A stretch of 64,000 nucleotides of DNA from assembly GCA_009760855.2 (NCBI GenBank), contig WPIO01000053.1:1379501-1443500 (forward strand), read 5' to 3'. The DNA comes from Cristatella mucedo. Lineage: Eukaryota > Bryozoa > Phylactolaemata > Cristatellidae. Within the stretch, counting starts at the first letter, position 1. Every line of letters begins with the position of its first letter. The notes under the pieces were generated by a model. The model was given only the letters and a program-made list of their open reading frames with translations, searched no databases and was not told the DNA's origin. Of the stretch, positions 1 through 15,100 are shown piece by piece. A program made the translations under genes and the position numbers.

Positions 1-132
1 ATCTTCCACGTAGGTCTCGGCAGATCGCGAACAGAGCACGCGATCACAGAGAGATGAGAGGATGGCAAGATTCTGCTCGGGAGTCAATGCGGGGAACTCG
101 CAGCTGCTCAGCCGTGCCAACAAGTCCTCGGC
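1..132 (-). CDS. BAZ1B: BAZ1B exon 13 (WHIM region, cut by window edge)
   Basis: Acceptor CTTCTTTTTAG before 132; the open frame runs to base 1. EDLLARLSSCEFPALTPEQN followed by LAILSSLCDRVL matches EFLEKLETSEFFELTSEEKLQILTALCHRIL, the start of the WHIM2/WSD region of WSTF. Exon and gene continue left of the window. Confidence 0.92.
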
Positions 133-3100
133 CTAAAAAGAAGGCACATGATTGATTGCAGGTGACTGCCAAGCCATTCCCATTCGAAGCTGAATATACA
201 CATGTACATAAATTCCAAAGGATATCATGAAGCCGGCTATGAGAAATTAGACGGTGCATTAAAACACACGACCATCAGTAAACTCGGGGGTCGGCAAATT
301 ACCAGGTGCAACCACAAATTGACACCGGTGGACTGCAGTCTAGCTCGATGTAAGGTCAAAGCTAAATTTAAGCCAAAGTATAAGACAATTAAGCAAAATG
401 TAATGTCATCATCTTACTATGCCACCACTACATGCAGCATCGCTACAGGCAGCGCCACTGTTGTCCATCCTTTTGGGATCATCGGCATCAGCACCAGCAG
501 TCGCAGCATCGGTGCTGGTGCCACGAATGCTGCGACAGAGTAGGAGCCTTGCCATCTCTGACACCGTGTAAACATTCACCGGGACGTCACGAATGGGCAC
601 ACCCAGCACTTTCAATTCCTACAGCAGAGATTGCACAATTCGTGACGTTAAACCAGAATTCTAACGAGGTCACAGGATTCAACCCAAAGACTAATCAAGC
701 GTACACATTGGCAGCATACGAGAAACCGCAGCACACACGAACCCGAACAGGCTGAAAAAATATGTCGCAGCATTCATGTGAGAAAGATGGCCCTATTCAC
801 AGCAATACTGTAAATGAGGCCAAGTTCTAAGGAGCCTTTCAGTAGTTTGATGGAGCATCGGTAACTGCCACACTGATTGCAATCGCCACCTTGCTACTAA
901 GTCTTGCCTAGACCACCATATTCAAAAGATCTGACCTGCAAGGTTAGTCAGGATCTAAGTGCGACAAATGGAAGGGGTCACGACAAAAGGGGTGGGAGAG
1001 ACATAAAGACATGGCAATCGTGATGACCAAGGGGCAATCGTGGGTACACCCAAAGAATACTTCATATGGTACTCACGGCTGTAACAGTTCGAAGGAGGGA
1101 CACTAAGCATTCCGACCCAATCCTCTCGAGATCTCCATCAATCAGAAACAACAGACCACGAGAATTGACACAGCTAGGACACTACACATTCATTCTATGT
1201 TACAGAGCTCATTACAGCAGCAATAAATAACCCTTCTATCCATCGACACAAGTGGTGACATCCAACCACAACAAGCAACACCATGCATACATATTTGCCA
1301 AAAGCAGACGTCGACAGTCTTTGGCACCCACACATGCCTTGCAGTTTCTCATTTCTTCTCGCCAAGTTTGCATGTGGAAAAGTGCTCTGATAGCTCTCAA
1401 CGTGGGTCCCAGTGATTCGTCCTTTATGTGCTTATGCATGCTGGTGCTGTGCATGCTGCCACTAACCATACTTGCATGCTGAATTTGTGCATGTCAACCC
1501 TTACCATATTATTCTTACTGCTTATTGAGCATGCTACCAATAACGATCCGATCGATCGTGCTGGTGAGCTCTCTGAGGGCACTACATCAAGTGCATTATT
1601 ATTATGATTAACATGTGGCATGGCTTAATAAGAAAGTGCTTGCTTTTTGGGCAATATCATTGTGCTACAACATGCACAGCTGGAAGCAACCAAAGGGACT
1701 AGCAGTTCCTAATATAACCCATCATAAAAAAGAGGTGGCTCACACCAGCCGATCAAACTCGAGCTTGGGATAGCTACAGCACACAAAGAAGTGCAACAGC
1801 AATAAATTAGTAGAACTACATGAACACTACCTTTAGCTCTTCGTCACTGACAAGCGTCTGAAGAAGCATCGTCATAATTTCACCCACCAGTGCCACAGCT
1901 TGGGCATCTCCAGCACTGGCTCTAACCAGTGAGAGCATCAGCATCTCTACAATTTATAACATCGATCAACAGAGAGCTTCTCTTAGTAATGGCAAAATGG
2001 ATGCAGCAAGTGGGGGAACAAGCAACATCACCCAACAGCCGCTTTCCAGTTTGAAACCTCAATAAGCAACATGACTTAGTCCCAATAAAAAGGCTTGAAG
2101 AGTTATAGATGTAGAATTGCACATCAAATTCTCTTCGATTTTTGCGCAAAAGCAGAAACAAATCGAGCATTAATGTAAATCCAAGGGCCGGAGCTAAGCG
2201 TTTAGGTGCACAGGTTTAATTAGGTCAAGTAGCACAAACATTGAACTGGAGACCGAAGATTAGAGAGAAGTACTATTTACCTAAGAAATGATGTTCCATT
2301 GTTTATGACAGGTGCAAACGACGATCTCTTTATATTCGACGTGCCAGAAAGCACATGCTAAGGCTTTCGTGCAACTTACAGAAAAATTTGAATCCGGATC
2401 AGTAATGGGGTGGAGATGCTTCGGTGTAGGGGCACTTCAACGCATTGAGAGCATAACAACTAAAGACTACTTACTATATGCAAATCAAAGACAATGTTGC
2501 TGCGGCAAGTGTAATACGAATGGTATGCACTACTTGTATTTATCAAAAGAATAACGATCTGTTTCATGCAGTTTCTCGACACGTGCCCCCTCATTACATA
2601 TGCTAGCAGTGACCCAGTCAGAGCTCCGACCTTGAACCTGGTGGAACATCTATTCAGCACGGGTTGAGAGCTCTAAACAGTACCATCAGATCATCGGCCG
2701 AATTATGAGACCGATTGCAGGCAGTTTGCCATGCTATACGTGCTTATGCATGCTGACATTATGCATGCTGCCACTAACCACACTTGCATGCTGATCCTGT
2801 GCCTGTCACCCCTAACCATGTTATTCTTGTTTATCGAGCATGCCACCACCTATCATTTTATCGCGCTTCTTTTGCAGCAATTTAAACTGCCTAGAAAGAG
2901 ATTGAGTTCTCTGAGGGCACTTTATCAAGTGTGCTATTATTATCATTATACCATCCGACGTTACCCTTAAACCGGTCGAGCCCATGCCAGTCCGAACAAT
3001 TAATGAGATCACTAGCCCGGGAGGGGATTGATTTGCAAGCACAAGTGTTTCTGCACCCATGCTGCGGTCGTCATGCTAAGTAAATCGTGTGTTAAACTGC

Positions 3101-6100
3101 TGTTGATTTTGTCATCCGGTTATATTTCAAAACTACCTAAGCTAATCAGTAACAGCCGTCTGTAATTCTCCAAAACAAAAAAGACTAGGTGGATATTATG
3201 CAAAAGAGTCTTCGGTACGCATTCGGTAGTGAAGAGACTTAATCTCGCGCAACAAAGAGAATATGAGAGGCATGGCAGAGTCTGGAGAGCAGTTGAGATA
3301 GTGAGTGACATGGAAGTACCAGCTCAGAACGGTTGAAAAGAATGTGCCACAGTCGGCAGCAGGTGAGATGTTGTTGCATAAGGATTTTGGATGTGCGTTT
3401 CACAGTCCGGCAGAGCAGACCCAGAGCTTCTGACGTCAACGGTCTTTAGTAAGTGGACCTCTAATGCCTCTCTGAAGCACATCTAGTGGTCTAAGAAATT
3501 ACTATTCACAAAAAGATACTACATGCCTGTCATCATTTCACTATTGTCGCTCAGTGACATTCCAGGTTGATACTGCTGCCGCCAGGGTTCGTGAATTGAG
3601 TATCTGCTTCAGGAACCTTACTCGTAGCACGAAGGATGTACAGGCATGTTGAGTATTTCCAGCCATGATTCGAGCAGTCCAGTGCCCTCTTTCTCAAGCA
3701 ATGATGTGAATAACTCTTAACTTACTGGCCAGCAGACCTGCTACAAGCCTGGAGGCGAATCTTAAAAAGTGCCTACGGAACACTTCTTAAATGTGCAATA
3801 AACCTAATAATAAGGGACGTGACTCTTAACGATACTCTTGACTGTATGCTCTGACTAAAGTAATGCAATGTCATGTATCTATGTCTGTAACTCCACAAAG
3901 ACGAAAGACTATATGCATGTTATGCAGGAGAGTTTTCTACAGCATATTCAAAGGCCTAAGCAGCTTTCGGTATGCATTCGGTAGACAACAAACTTCAAGA
4001 CCTGACAGAAATCGAACGTCCGACTATAACCGATGTCATCACCACAGGCTTCTCAGCATTACTGCACAGTGTCAGGCCACACAAAGACATCCATATGCTG
4101 ACAACTAACACAAAACAGAGGAGGAATGCAATCAGGGGAGGGGGAGCTGGGATCGCTAGGATGGTGGAAGGCAAGCAGGCAGATGGAGAGGGGGTGCGCG
4201 AGCATACCGGCCGACATCTTCTTGTCGTCCCAGCTACTTCCGGGAGCAAGTAGGCCGTGATAGCAGCGAATAAACTCGGTGACACACACGACGTCGGCAA
4301 ACGTGACGGCATCGCTCGGCAACTCCACTGGACGAGCAGTGGGCAGTGGCTTCAGATCCAGGTCGGTATCCTCGCAACGCTAGCAAGTACATGTGGGCAA
4401 GCGGGTCAGCAGTCTGAGCAGCATGCCAGAACAATAAATGCATACACGTCGTCTCTCATCATACCCATCGCCGAGCAAAGAGGTAACAGGAGGAAATAGG
4501 GTTGGGAGGAGAACCACCATCCAATCAACAAGTATTGCAACGATTCAGTTGATGCGACGACGCAAGAAAAGAAGCAAACATTCAAGGCACAACCACGTTG
4601 CATCTCTCATGCGGGATGCTCAGACAATTACTCCAAGCAGTGTGCTGCCACTACAGTTGGCATTGGTCAGAGGCCTGGGAGCTCTAACATTAAAACGATA
4701 GAATTCCAACAGCAACTAAGAAGAATAGACAAGCTGCAAAAGCAACCCGAAGGCACACCAAAGGGCCATAATTGATGCAATATCTAAGATCAGAAGAGAT
4801 GGGACAGATTTGAGCAAAAAAGGTAACCCTTAATTCTGACTGAAGAGCAATTATTGGCAAGAATGAAGGCAAGCATTGAGGACTAACAGTCACGAGACAG
4901 CAGCATCGCCGTAACCCCACTGAATTCGAAATCTTTGGTGATCGAGCCTCTAATTTGCTTGCATTGAAAGTCGGAAACTCCTTTCCAGCTTCTACCATCA
5001 CCTGCATTGACTTTGCATGATTGCAGTCTCAGCTAAAGAATAATTCATTTCCCTCAGCTTTCACTTGTGCCTAAGTGAACTGAAGCTGGTCTACACATGC
5101 ATGATGTCGGGTGTGCTTTAGCCTGCTGTTACTAAGCAGGATACCTTGCTTGCCGTCAACCCTTGATCACTGCTTCGCTTGCCACGCATTGTAAAACTTC
5201 CGGAATGAGATTTGATTCTCTTAGGGTGCTACAGAAATTACTTGTTAATGATATAAGTACGTCCAATGCAACCATTACTATACCTTAAGGACAATGCAAC
5301 CGATAGCATATTGCAATGCTGCTGTATCTGTGCAGGCAAAGCTGCACAACTGTTTAAGTCATTCAGTGAGTGTGCACGGACTGCACACTTGTCTTACCAG
5401 CTGCTGGACGCGCCGCTTGACCGCAGCCTCCTTGAGACGGTAAGCATGCAGCTGCTTCTGAATGACAGCCTTCTCTTCGGCTGCGACAAATTTCCTAAAT
5501 ATAAAAGGAGATATTGTTCACAAAGAAAAAAGATTCTAGATTTGTTCGATCAGCAGCTTCTCCTAAGCTCTTCCCCCCCCTCCTATTGACTGGAGCCGGG
5601 GTGCGGACTCTGCCTGCCAACTATTGGTTGCGTAAGTACACAGATAATGGGAAAAATGATGAACAAATATGCCAGAAATTAGTCTTTCCAACTCATAAAA
5701 CCATTCGATCGTGCTTCCTTTGCAGCAAACGCCAAGGACACCCCAAAGGCATGAGTAGAATATTCTGAATCAGTGTTCTCATTAGTGTGTTTAGGGAAAG
5801 TAAAATACTAACCTTAGCATGGGCTGAGTTTAGAAACTAGTGGCATTCACATGATACCAGAGAAGCAGTACCTGAATATTATATCCAGTGGACATATTCC
5901 AGACACTTGATTAAGATTGTGTCAAGGTGACAATATTGATTTAGAAATTGCCTTTGCCTTTGGAAGTTACCAGGTAAAGACATAACAATATTTCAGGCGT
6001 AGGAGTCCAGAGAACACCAGTTCTTCAAAACCGAACTTTTATTATTTTGTCATTCGTACAAGAATATGTTGGAAATTGGATCTTAAAATAGGTTCCCAGG

Positions 6101-9100
6101 GTCTACCCTCTGCCAGATAGCAACACCATGATATGAATATCAGAATCCTACCCTCTCACCCTTCATCGGACGGTCTCAGCTTGGACAAATGCTATAGGAG
6201 GCTACTCATCGGACCGGAAGTAAAGAACCTTAAGAGAGTGCTATTGTTATCTGTATGTCTTTGGGTAGTTTTGGCCGACGAGGTGTAACTAGAGATACCG
6301 TAGCCACTACACCAATTGAATCTGGGGTAGCTCATTTGGCCTTCGGTTGACCATTTTGTATAGTGAGCCCACATGGTCCCGGTTTATTGCGGTCAAAGTG
6401 TCTTACTAAAGATCCTTGGGGTTCAATTGGTGAAAGTTAGTTTGGCCCAGTGGTTAAGGTGCTCGCTCCGACCAAGGTAGGGCCGAGGTCGTGGGCTCGA
6501 GCCCAGTGGCACACGTGAAGCGCCCGAATAGAGATTAGGTTTTCCTAGGGCACACATTTTATGCATATCCTTAAAGTGTCCTTGTACTTGATTTCTGGCC
6601 TGTGTGCCATTTGTCAGTAGCAATAGTTTTTCCTCCTTTTTTTAGGCTTCACAGTTAACATAACGAGTCACGAGCATCAATTGAGAGGGTTGGCATTTTT
6701 TTATCTCAGTGCTTTAATTCTGATGAGCTCCAAGATTTCCGTGTTTAAGGGACATTTGAGCCACGGACCGTGACATTGACTATCCAGAGACCTCAGAAGG
6801 TCGACATCACATCCATTGTTACAGTAAAAGATAACTTGAAATTGAGGGTTGATACATTAAGAAAAAGAAATGCTGCAAACAAGTTACGAGCAATATTGCT
6901 GTCTTTATTGCAAATATAGTTATTTCTAACTACCGTGTTACTCAAACCTATTGAATAGGCTTAAGATATGCTGGGTGATAAGTTCACAAGCTATAACTAG
7001 GTAAAGGTTACATAATTAGAATGGCAGTAGTGCAAAATGTCAAGCCTTACATCCACGACAATAAAGAAAAATTGAACAGATTAATGAGGATTTTCTTACA
7101 AACTCTGAAAAACCGTTTACTTTTGAATCAACATTTAAATATGCATCCAATATGAATCATAACCAGGCCAAAACCATTTGTACAAGCTAAATTGAAGAAA
7201 TGCTTTTGGGACCATATACTAGCCACAACACTCAAAACCCAGCCAGTATCAATGTATGTCATGTTTAACAAACCTAATAATAATAGGATTTTTGTATTGC
7301 CCCGAGAGAATTATATCTATTTCTAAGCACTTTACATATGCTGTAACGGAAGCATGTCAATTGGTTAGCGATAACACATACAATAGAAGTACGTACAAGC
7401 AGTTACAAGATAATTCACGAGGACAAAGCAGATGCTGAGCAGCAGGTGCATTTAGGGTTAAGGTGCTCGCCTCGAACGAGGTCCGAGTGAATGTACTTGA
7501 CGACGATATTTGAGACCATCGGCTCGAGCCCGTGGCATATGTGAAGCGTTTGGATAAAGATTAAGTTCTCTTAGGGAATTATACAAGGGAATTATACAAG
7601 TGAATTATATAGTCTTTTAGAATTGAGTCACAACAAAATTCAGTGCGATGTTCACGACAGACAAGTCTACCAGCCGAGTTCTTCATGAACTGTAAGCATC
7701 ATTTTTAGGGATGGATTGCCAATAGTGAGCAACACATGGTTTGTTCATGGCTAGTAAGTTGGTCTTCTTTTCATTCGATTTAAGAACGTTTGTCGCCGTC
7801 ATCCAAGTGCGAATGCTAGCAATATATGCAGCCACGAAGATAAAAGAGTGAAGTTCAGAAAGGCAGGAAGGGATCGAAGCAGAGGTAAAGCTGTGTGTCA
7901 TTTGTATACACATTAAAGCCCTTATTGTGCTAGTGATTACGATATCGGCATGTGGGAGTGTACAAATTGTTAAAGTGCAAGAGGACCAAGCACAGATCTA
8001 TGGATCTATGGATCTATGGAGTAGCCCATACATAGGCTCCCTGGATGCCGAGGGTCTGCGTAGTAGTCAACAATGCTCTCAAGTCTTCCACTCAGGTAGG
8101 ACCTAAACCATTACAATTCCGGTCCAGTCACACCCAGGCAAGATGTGAGGCATTCACGAAGGACTTTGTGATCGATGGTATCAAGCACTGCATTTGCACT
8201 CACACATACGACGATCACAGGAAAACCCCTCTTCTTCATATACGACGGCATCTGTACACGAGGTCAGTTTTTGGGTAACAGTCAGCAAACTTCTTGGTTT
8301 TCCCCTTTGATTTAAGAGAGTCGTAAATAGCCACTTCGATACTATGGCTTTTGCATAAGATACAGTTCTCCTTTGCTACCTGCAGGCTTGAATGGACTTT
8401 ACCTTCACTTATGCAAAAACCTGATAGAAACAGCCAATTCTGGGGGGCAGCAAATACCTATGGTCTTAGCATCCATTCACAGATACTAGTAACTGTACAT
8501 CTGCATTCACAGGTATGCATTTACACGGACATACTCGTGGGCATAACATTGGTCACGTCTGTGAATGACTCCATAAACATGTTTCATTTAGTAAACCCAC
8601 AACAATGGTGCTTCCAACAGTGCCATGTACGATGTCCTGCAAAACCGCATAGTACACGATGGAGGCTCACAGACTCGAAGAGCTCACATTTTCTTCTTCA
8701 ATTCCAGGTACTCGTGCTTCTCACGGACGGCTGCTTTCATGTTTGCTGGCAGGCTGTCCCGCTGCTGGGCAGACAGATCTGAGGCAGCTTGAAGCAGCAG
8801 CTGTTGCATTCTAGGGAAGTCTAGCTCAGCTTCTGCTTTTTGATACCTGCAACAAAAGCCAAAAGCTATGTCGGCCTCAATAAGAGTGACAAGTTTGGTT
8901 CCCTCTGACTCTCCAACATGAATCATTTCACGTAAGTAACTTGCCATATATCTAAGACCGACAAGAGACAAAGGTCGATCTCCAATCACAATCACTGACT
9001 CGGCAGAGGAGTCCAGAAAGATTAAACGACAGGCACAGCAAAACCTCAGCAGAGTGCTGGATAATGCTACATCTAGGTACTAACGTGTGCACGCCATATA

Positions 9101-12100
9101 CGACCAAATGCCCATCACATCGAGCACAAAAGCTCGCACAGTGTTAGGACTGGACAGCTACTCACTTTTGCACCACTTCCGGGATGGTGGGCTGCTGCGG
9201 AGCATGTACAGTTGCAGCTCCGCCAGGTGACTGAATGGTACTGCTGGCCTTCTTGGACAGGTCGAAGAGTGTCGTCTGCTTCAGTCCAACCTGATGGCAA
9301 AGGGAATAATACATCATAGGCCACCAAAAACCGCGAGCGGTTCAGGCAATGCCACTGTTCGGCCAGCACACAACACACATGCCACAAGCAACCAAGAGCG
9401 GCTTGCTTGACCGCAGCTGGCAAGCTGCAAAAACCAACAAATTGAATGGGCACATGCATCCCAAGAGCATACCTTCTTCTGCAAACCGTCTTGGTCGCCT
9501 CCCGTCTTCGAGCCCGGCATGCTGGTGTTCTTGTATGCAATGAGAGCTACATCATCATCAGACGATGAATCAGCCCTGGAATTTACAGCATTAGTCTTCT
9601 TGCGCCTCTTGCCCTCTAGTGCTTTGACCTTTTTTCTCTCCTTTTTAACCTTGGGTCTTTGTACAGCCTCGGACAGGAGCGACCGCTTACATGACTCTTG
9701 TGGCGGCGGCATGCTGCCTGCTCCAGCTTTGTTCACTTTGCTGGTCCATACATCCTTCTTGCTTGGCGTGATCTGCTTCTTCACCACTGACAACACCATG
9801 TCGTCGTCCGAGTCCCAGACAGACACCGAATCTGAAGAAGACTCGACGTCGGCAGAGCCCGACGCAACACCTCCACCAACCCTCAATTTGAAGCCTGAGG
9901 CCGCGTCTTTCGCAACAACAGAACTCGCACTAGGGCAATGCTTGGTGAGACTCGAGAGCTCTGGCACGGCAAGAATCGGGCCTCTGAGGACACAGGGCTC
10001 AGTATCGGCAGCTGGCTGTGTTCTATAATCACCGGGCTCAGTCGAGTCGTGGGTTGAGGTAGCTTTTGAAAATGCAATTTCGCTAGTTTCGCTAGAAGGC
10101 GTCTTGCTCTTTGGTATAACGTAGCCATCCATTGTGGTTCTACCTTTGCCTTTGAGCTTCTGATCATCAATGGCTGCAGCATTTGATTTTCTTACTGTCG
10201 GGCTGTCGGTCGACTTGCCACCAGACTGCTGCTTCGAGTAGCCATGCGAAGGGTCGATCACCGCAGGACCGTTCAATATGGCCACCTTTAGCTTGCCATC
10301 GACCGTGTTGCCATTTAGGGCCTGGCCGTTCGGCAATTCACCCTTGGTCGAGTTGTTCCTAAAGGCTGAGTCGGCAGTCGAAGAAACGTCACTGCCAACC
10401 TTAACTGGCAACGGTAGACGGTGCTCCTCTGTTGCCCCAACTGATGCCTCGCTTGATTCTAGCACGGGAGATTTGTCCTGAAGAAGAAACAACAAAGCCC
10501 GACTGATAAAAGCCAGCAAATCATTATAGCAACAGATAAATCAGTTATGACGAAAAGAGAGGCAGGGGAAACCACGTGGAAATACTTAACATCAACTGCA
10601 CTGAAATATGATCAAGGGATCAAGCTTAATTTGCAAGCAGAGGACAAATGATGCAACCAACTTCCCTGCCCTGAACGACCAACAGCACAGGCACGTGTTG
10701 GAATAGACAAAACAGTTACAAACCCTAACATATTTGGTTAAAGGAAAGGTGGGCTTAGGGCACGTGCTAGGCTCACCATGATTGACTTTAATGCTCTCTA
10801 CTTACCAAAGAATATGGGATAGTTCCCAAAACGTTATTATCCCTCAAAAGTATGTATTCATTAATATACGCAGCTTAAAAAAATATCGAGCTTAAACAAA
10901 AACCAGCATCACTAAACCAGGATATCTAGGCTATAAACGCCGGCATAGAGATAGAAAGCCGAAAAATGCTTCAGTCTAAGCCTACAGCACTACAGATTGT
11001 CCAATGCCATAAAAACTTAGCAGCATGCACCCAAATGCTCATCTGAGCTGGTTTGGCCCAGGGGCAAGGTCCTCAACCCTGACTACTGATGTCGTTAGCT
11101 CGAGCCCTCCGGCCTAAGTGAAGGGCCTGGATAGAGATTAAGTTATCTAGGGGTGCCATAAAAATGAATGTACTTTTTACATCTCACTATAACCTTAATG
11201 CAACAGGATCTGGTATCCCTATAACATATCTATAAGATAAAATCAAAGACAGGTCTGCAAGCATTAGGTCGGCACCACAGGTCGGCAACCGATTCACGTA
11301 GCTTGGACCTCAGGTCTTCCCAAATCTCATATATCCAAAAATGCTAGAAAACTTCACACGGGTGTTCACCCTTTAACTTTAACGTGAACGCGAGCATGCA
11401 AGAGCTTAAAAGACACACAAAACACTCACGTTCAAACAAATATGTTCAATAAAAAGAAAACGTGACCTTGTCTACACAAAGAGCAGTCAGATTACTGATC
11501 ACATGGTATGAGGCAAACAAGACAGCTGAAAGCGGATAGCAACCGAAGCAACTTTTATGCTAAAACTAGCAGCAGCTCTGCAATGCTGTTTTCCAGAGCG
11601 ATTCCTCGGCAGAGCTTCTGCAAGCTCAGTGGCTAAGGTCAGCGAAGCGCTCAGATGGGGAATCTACAACAGCAGCCCCATTCAAGAATGAATCGGTGCA
11701 TTAACCGTAGGTACGTGCCAATGCCTCTCCCAGCAGTCTCTAATGTTGGCCAATAATACTTCATGAGCCGCCAGACAGCTTCGGAGGCACTGGTCGGCAT
11801 CCTCGTGCAGGTGAAATGCAAGCAGATAAACGATAGCTGGCTAATCCAGGTGATGCATGTGATCATTGCAATAAAGAAGTACAATGGCATCTGCCTGTCA
11901 GTAAGTAGCTCAGCCTATCCATTGTCAAGCGAACATCTCAGCTGAAATAGTTGCCCCATGCTACCAAGGGTCGGCCAGGTTCTGTAAAGCACTGCCGAAT
12001 ACTTCTCGAAAAACTCACTTCACTCAACGTTGCTTCCCAGAGGCCACATGACTGGTGTGATGGATACTAGGTCCCTGGCCAGCAACAGAGCATCTTAACG

Positions 12101-15100
12101 GTCACTTGCAAAATTGCAACTGGGTGTCGACTGTACACTCAAGTGAGACAAGAAATAGGCTAGAAATCAGCATAAGTGCTATCTATATGTAATACAACGG
12201 TGGTCGCCTTTCTACGACCAGTGGGAACAGGCTAGCTACGCTGCAAACATTTTACAATGTTGCTAGCAATGCTATTGCTGCAGCACCTGATACTGCTGCT
12301 TCTGGTGTTGATGCTTCTGCTGCTGCTGTCGCATGAGCAGCTGGTTCACATCAGGATGTTGGCTGCCAGTCTTCAGACCGTATTCAGCAGCCTTTTCATC
12401 CGATGTCAGTCTCCAGTTCTTGGTTAAGGTATTTCGGATCGCATAAGTCTTAATAAATATCTTTATTAGCTCCTTAGACGGTAGTTTGTGATCACGCCTA
12501 AAAAAATAGCCGATGGATAAAAAAGATCGTGAGCTACAAAAGCACATGCAGTGACCCAAAGTATTTAAGGATGCCGATACAACCAACGTTCGCGTTCGGA
12601 CAAAACTTGATCTCACTGACCGGTCAACTGAGCCGAGCATGGCACGCTGCCCATACGTGCATGTATGCATGCGTACACACATGCATGGGCGCATGCACGT
12701 ATTGCAGGCGCACTCAGGCGCACAAGCGCGCACGGTGGCCTTAGATGCGCAAATGCGGCTTATTGCCTCCGAATAATCAGTATTCGTATGCATTTACTAA
12801 GCGTGGTTTCATTTATGCATACCCCAGCCTATGACAGTACCACCCCTAAATGTTGTTATCTGCCAGTACTAGGCTGGAGGACCCTCTGACCATCGATTAG
12901 CCTATCGGAGCGCAGCGTTAGCAGGTGTTAGCAACAACACTAACGAATCGGAGCGAAGCGTTTCGGTACTGCAGACGACGGAAGTGGATGAACGTCTGCA
13001 GGAGGGCAGTAGCGCTTGCATTCCCCGGCTCGGTGCGTAGTCGAATAAACTGGGGGTGTTGCTCGTCGGCTGGTGTTTTGTGCAGTGTGTGACGGCAACC
13101 AAACTACACTAAGTAATACGGCCAAGGTTACATAATATTTAAAGATCAGAGAAAAATAATATTTAAAGATCAGAGAAACCGACGACTGCTGCTAAACACG
13201 CTGCACATATGGAGACTATTTTTAAAAGGCAGTATGGAGTCATGGAAAGCCGTTGCAAGGGGACATGCATCCAAATCGCTGCCTTCACAGTGTAGAGATC
13301 GAGATCAAAGACCAAACCACAAGAGGTCTAGACCTAAAAGGAAAGCTGCAGGAATGTTCAGTGGAACCAACAAAAAAAGCAAGTACACTGAGAACCAAAA
13401 TTGCATCTGAGATTTTTAGGTGTTGTATGAAATCCAAGCCAACAAAATCTCCTCATTTGATTTCTATAAGTTAGTATTACTAGTACTATGCAGTGCATGC
13501 TACCTTGGTTTGCTTATCAGGTGCACAAAACTGCAAAATAGGTTAGTAAGTTTTTGCCGATTTTGGACCACCTTGCAGCATTCGACATAGTTGCAGCTAG
13601 TACTCACGAGTTTGAAGCAAGCTATTTTGTGAATGCTCAACCAAATGTTAGAACTAGCTTGAAACTAGACAAAAATCATTTCAGCAAAAACCCACCAGAT
13701 TGTGTTTTCTGATAAACAATGAAATAAAAAATAACTAATACTTTTTCCAAATTCTTGACTCAAGTAATGCACCTGATGCATGTCTTTAACTGATTTCTGC
13801 TTGGTATTTTCAAACCAATTCTACAGCTCAATTTTAATCACAAAAAGGAGATGGGCGATTTCCCTGGTCAAATGCACCATCTTTCTTCCTTAATTCCCTT
13901 CCTTAAATCGACGACCCATTTCCTCTAATTACGTAGAGCCTATATCTGCACATGCACTAAGCTTGATGTCTTAAACCTTAACCGTTTAAGGAGTGCTTGA
14001 TAAAGCTATTAAAAAGCATTTTTTCGACGAGGCTTTAGACATACCCTACATTTTACTTCGTTGCATTCTGATGGTGCTATCAAACCCTCAGCCTTCTAGG
14101 AAGCTGATGCATGACCACTGGCTGTCAGTGGCCAGCAGTGATTGAAGCCGAAATGCTGAAGCAGTGCCAGACTGCTCGCCCCTGGGTCTCAGCTCAGGGG
14201 TAAGGTGCTTGCTCTCGACGACCCAGGTCGTAGGTTCGAATTCTGCAGTAGGCGATCATTTATTGCCTACTGCAAGAGGTGGTGAGGGCTCTTCTGCTTC
14301 TAAACAAATGAGGCTGGTAAATCACTTTTTTATTACCAAAAGGGCATATGTTTCAATGACGAGGTAGCAGCATGCATAATTTGCTTTAAACATTCACTCC
14401 TTAAAAGTAACTACTGGCAGCATTGATTGATTTGATATAATCCAGCAATGTTTGATGCACAGTCTGGATTTTAAGTGTATCGAATTTTTAAGCCAGTACT
14501 ACCTACCACTCAGTCGCAAAGGATTCCTTGCAATCAGACCAGAGCTCATGAGGCCACTACTACTGTCGGGTAGTAAGACGTTCTTCGATGCCACGAATAA
14601 TAAAGAGCTGGTGATAAAGGCAGCCTCAACGAGTGGCTGCAGGAGGAACCCACACTGCGGCCGACATTTCTAGCAGTGAGTGAGAGCCGCACTCACAGCA
14701 CCACTGCCCAGCAGCTGCAGGCAACAGTCGCTGAGAACGAGCCCTAGCTAGTATCTCCTGCTGGCACAGGACATGGGCTGACACTGAAAAGTCTTTAATC
14801 ATCGAGGAGCACTCCTGCGCCGGTGCTCACGTGCTTCGGAAAGCTAGCGAAGCCTAGTCGGCAGCAGAGCATAAGGCAGCAGAAGGCAAGATGGCACGTC
14901 GATGCCCACTCGATGGCACTCGCAGATTCCACTTTCAGTGCGCCGAAAGAATGGCAGTCCAGAAGGCAGTCGGCTCCAGGCGAGTGCAGTTCAAGCATGA
15001 GACTCGCCTGGTGGCAGCAGTTAACTTTCGTGTCCATGGCCGAATAAGAGAACAAGAGCCCTCAGCTTGTGACAGTGATCCCTAACGATAGCAAACGGCT

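Noticed and set aside
8351-8782. 143-codon plus-strand frame
   Set aside because: It overlaps BAZ1B exon 8 antisense, has no recognisable domain and does not continue past the exon.
9519-10028. 169-codon plus-strand frame
   Set aside because: It is the antisense shadow of BAZ1B exon 6.
12640-12735. Alternating GCATGCGTACACATGCATG sequence as a regulatory element
   Set aside because: Low-complexity purine-pyrimidine alternation within an intron; no further support.
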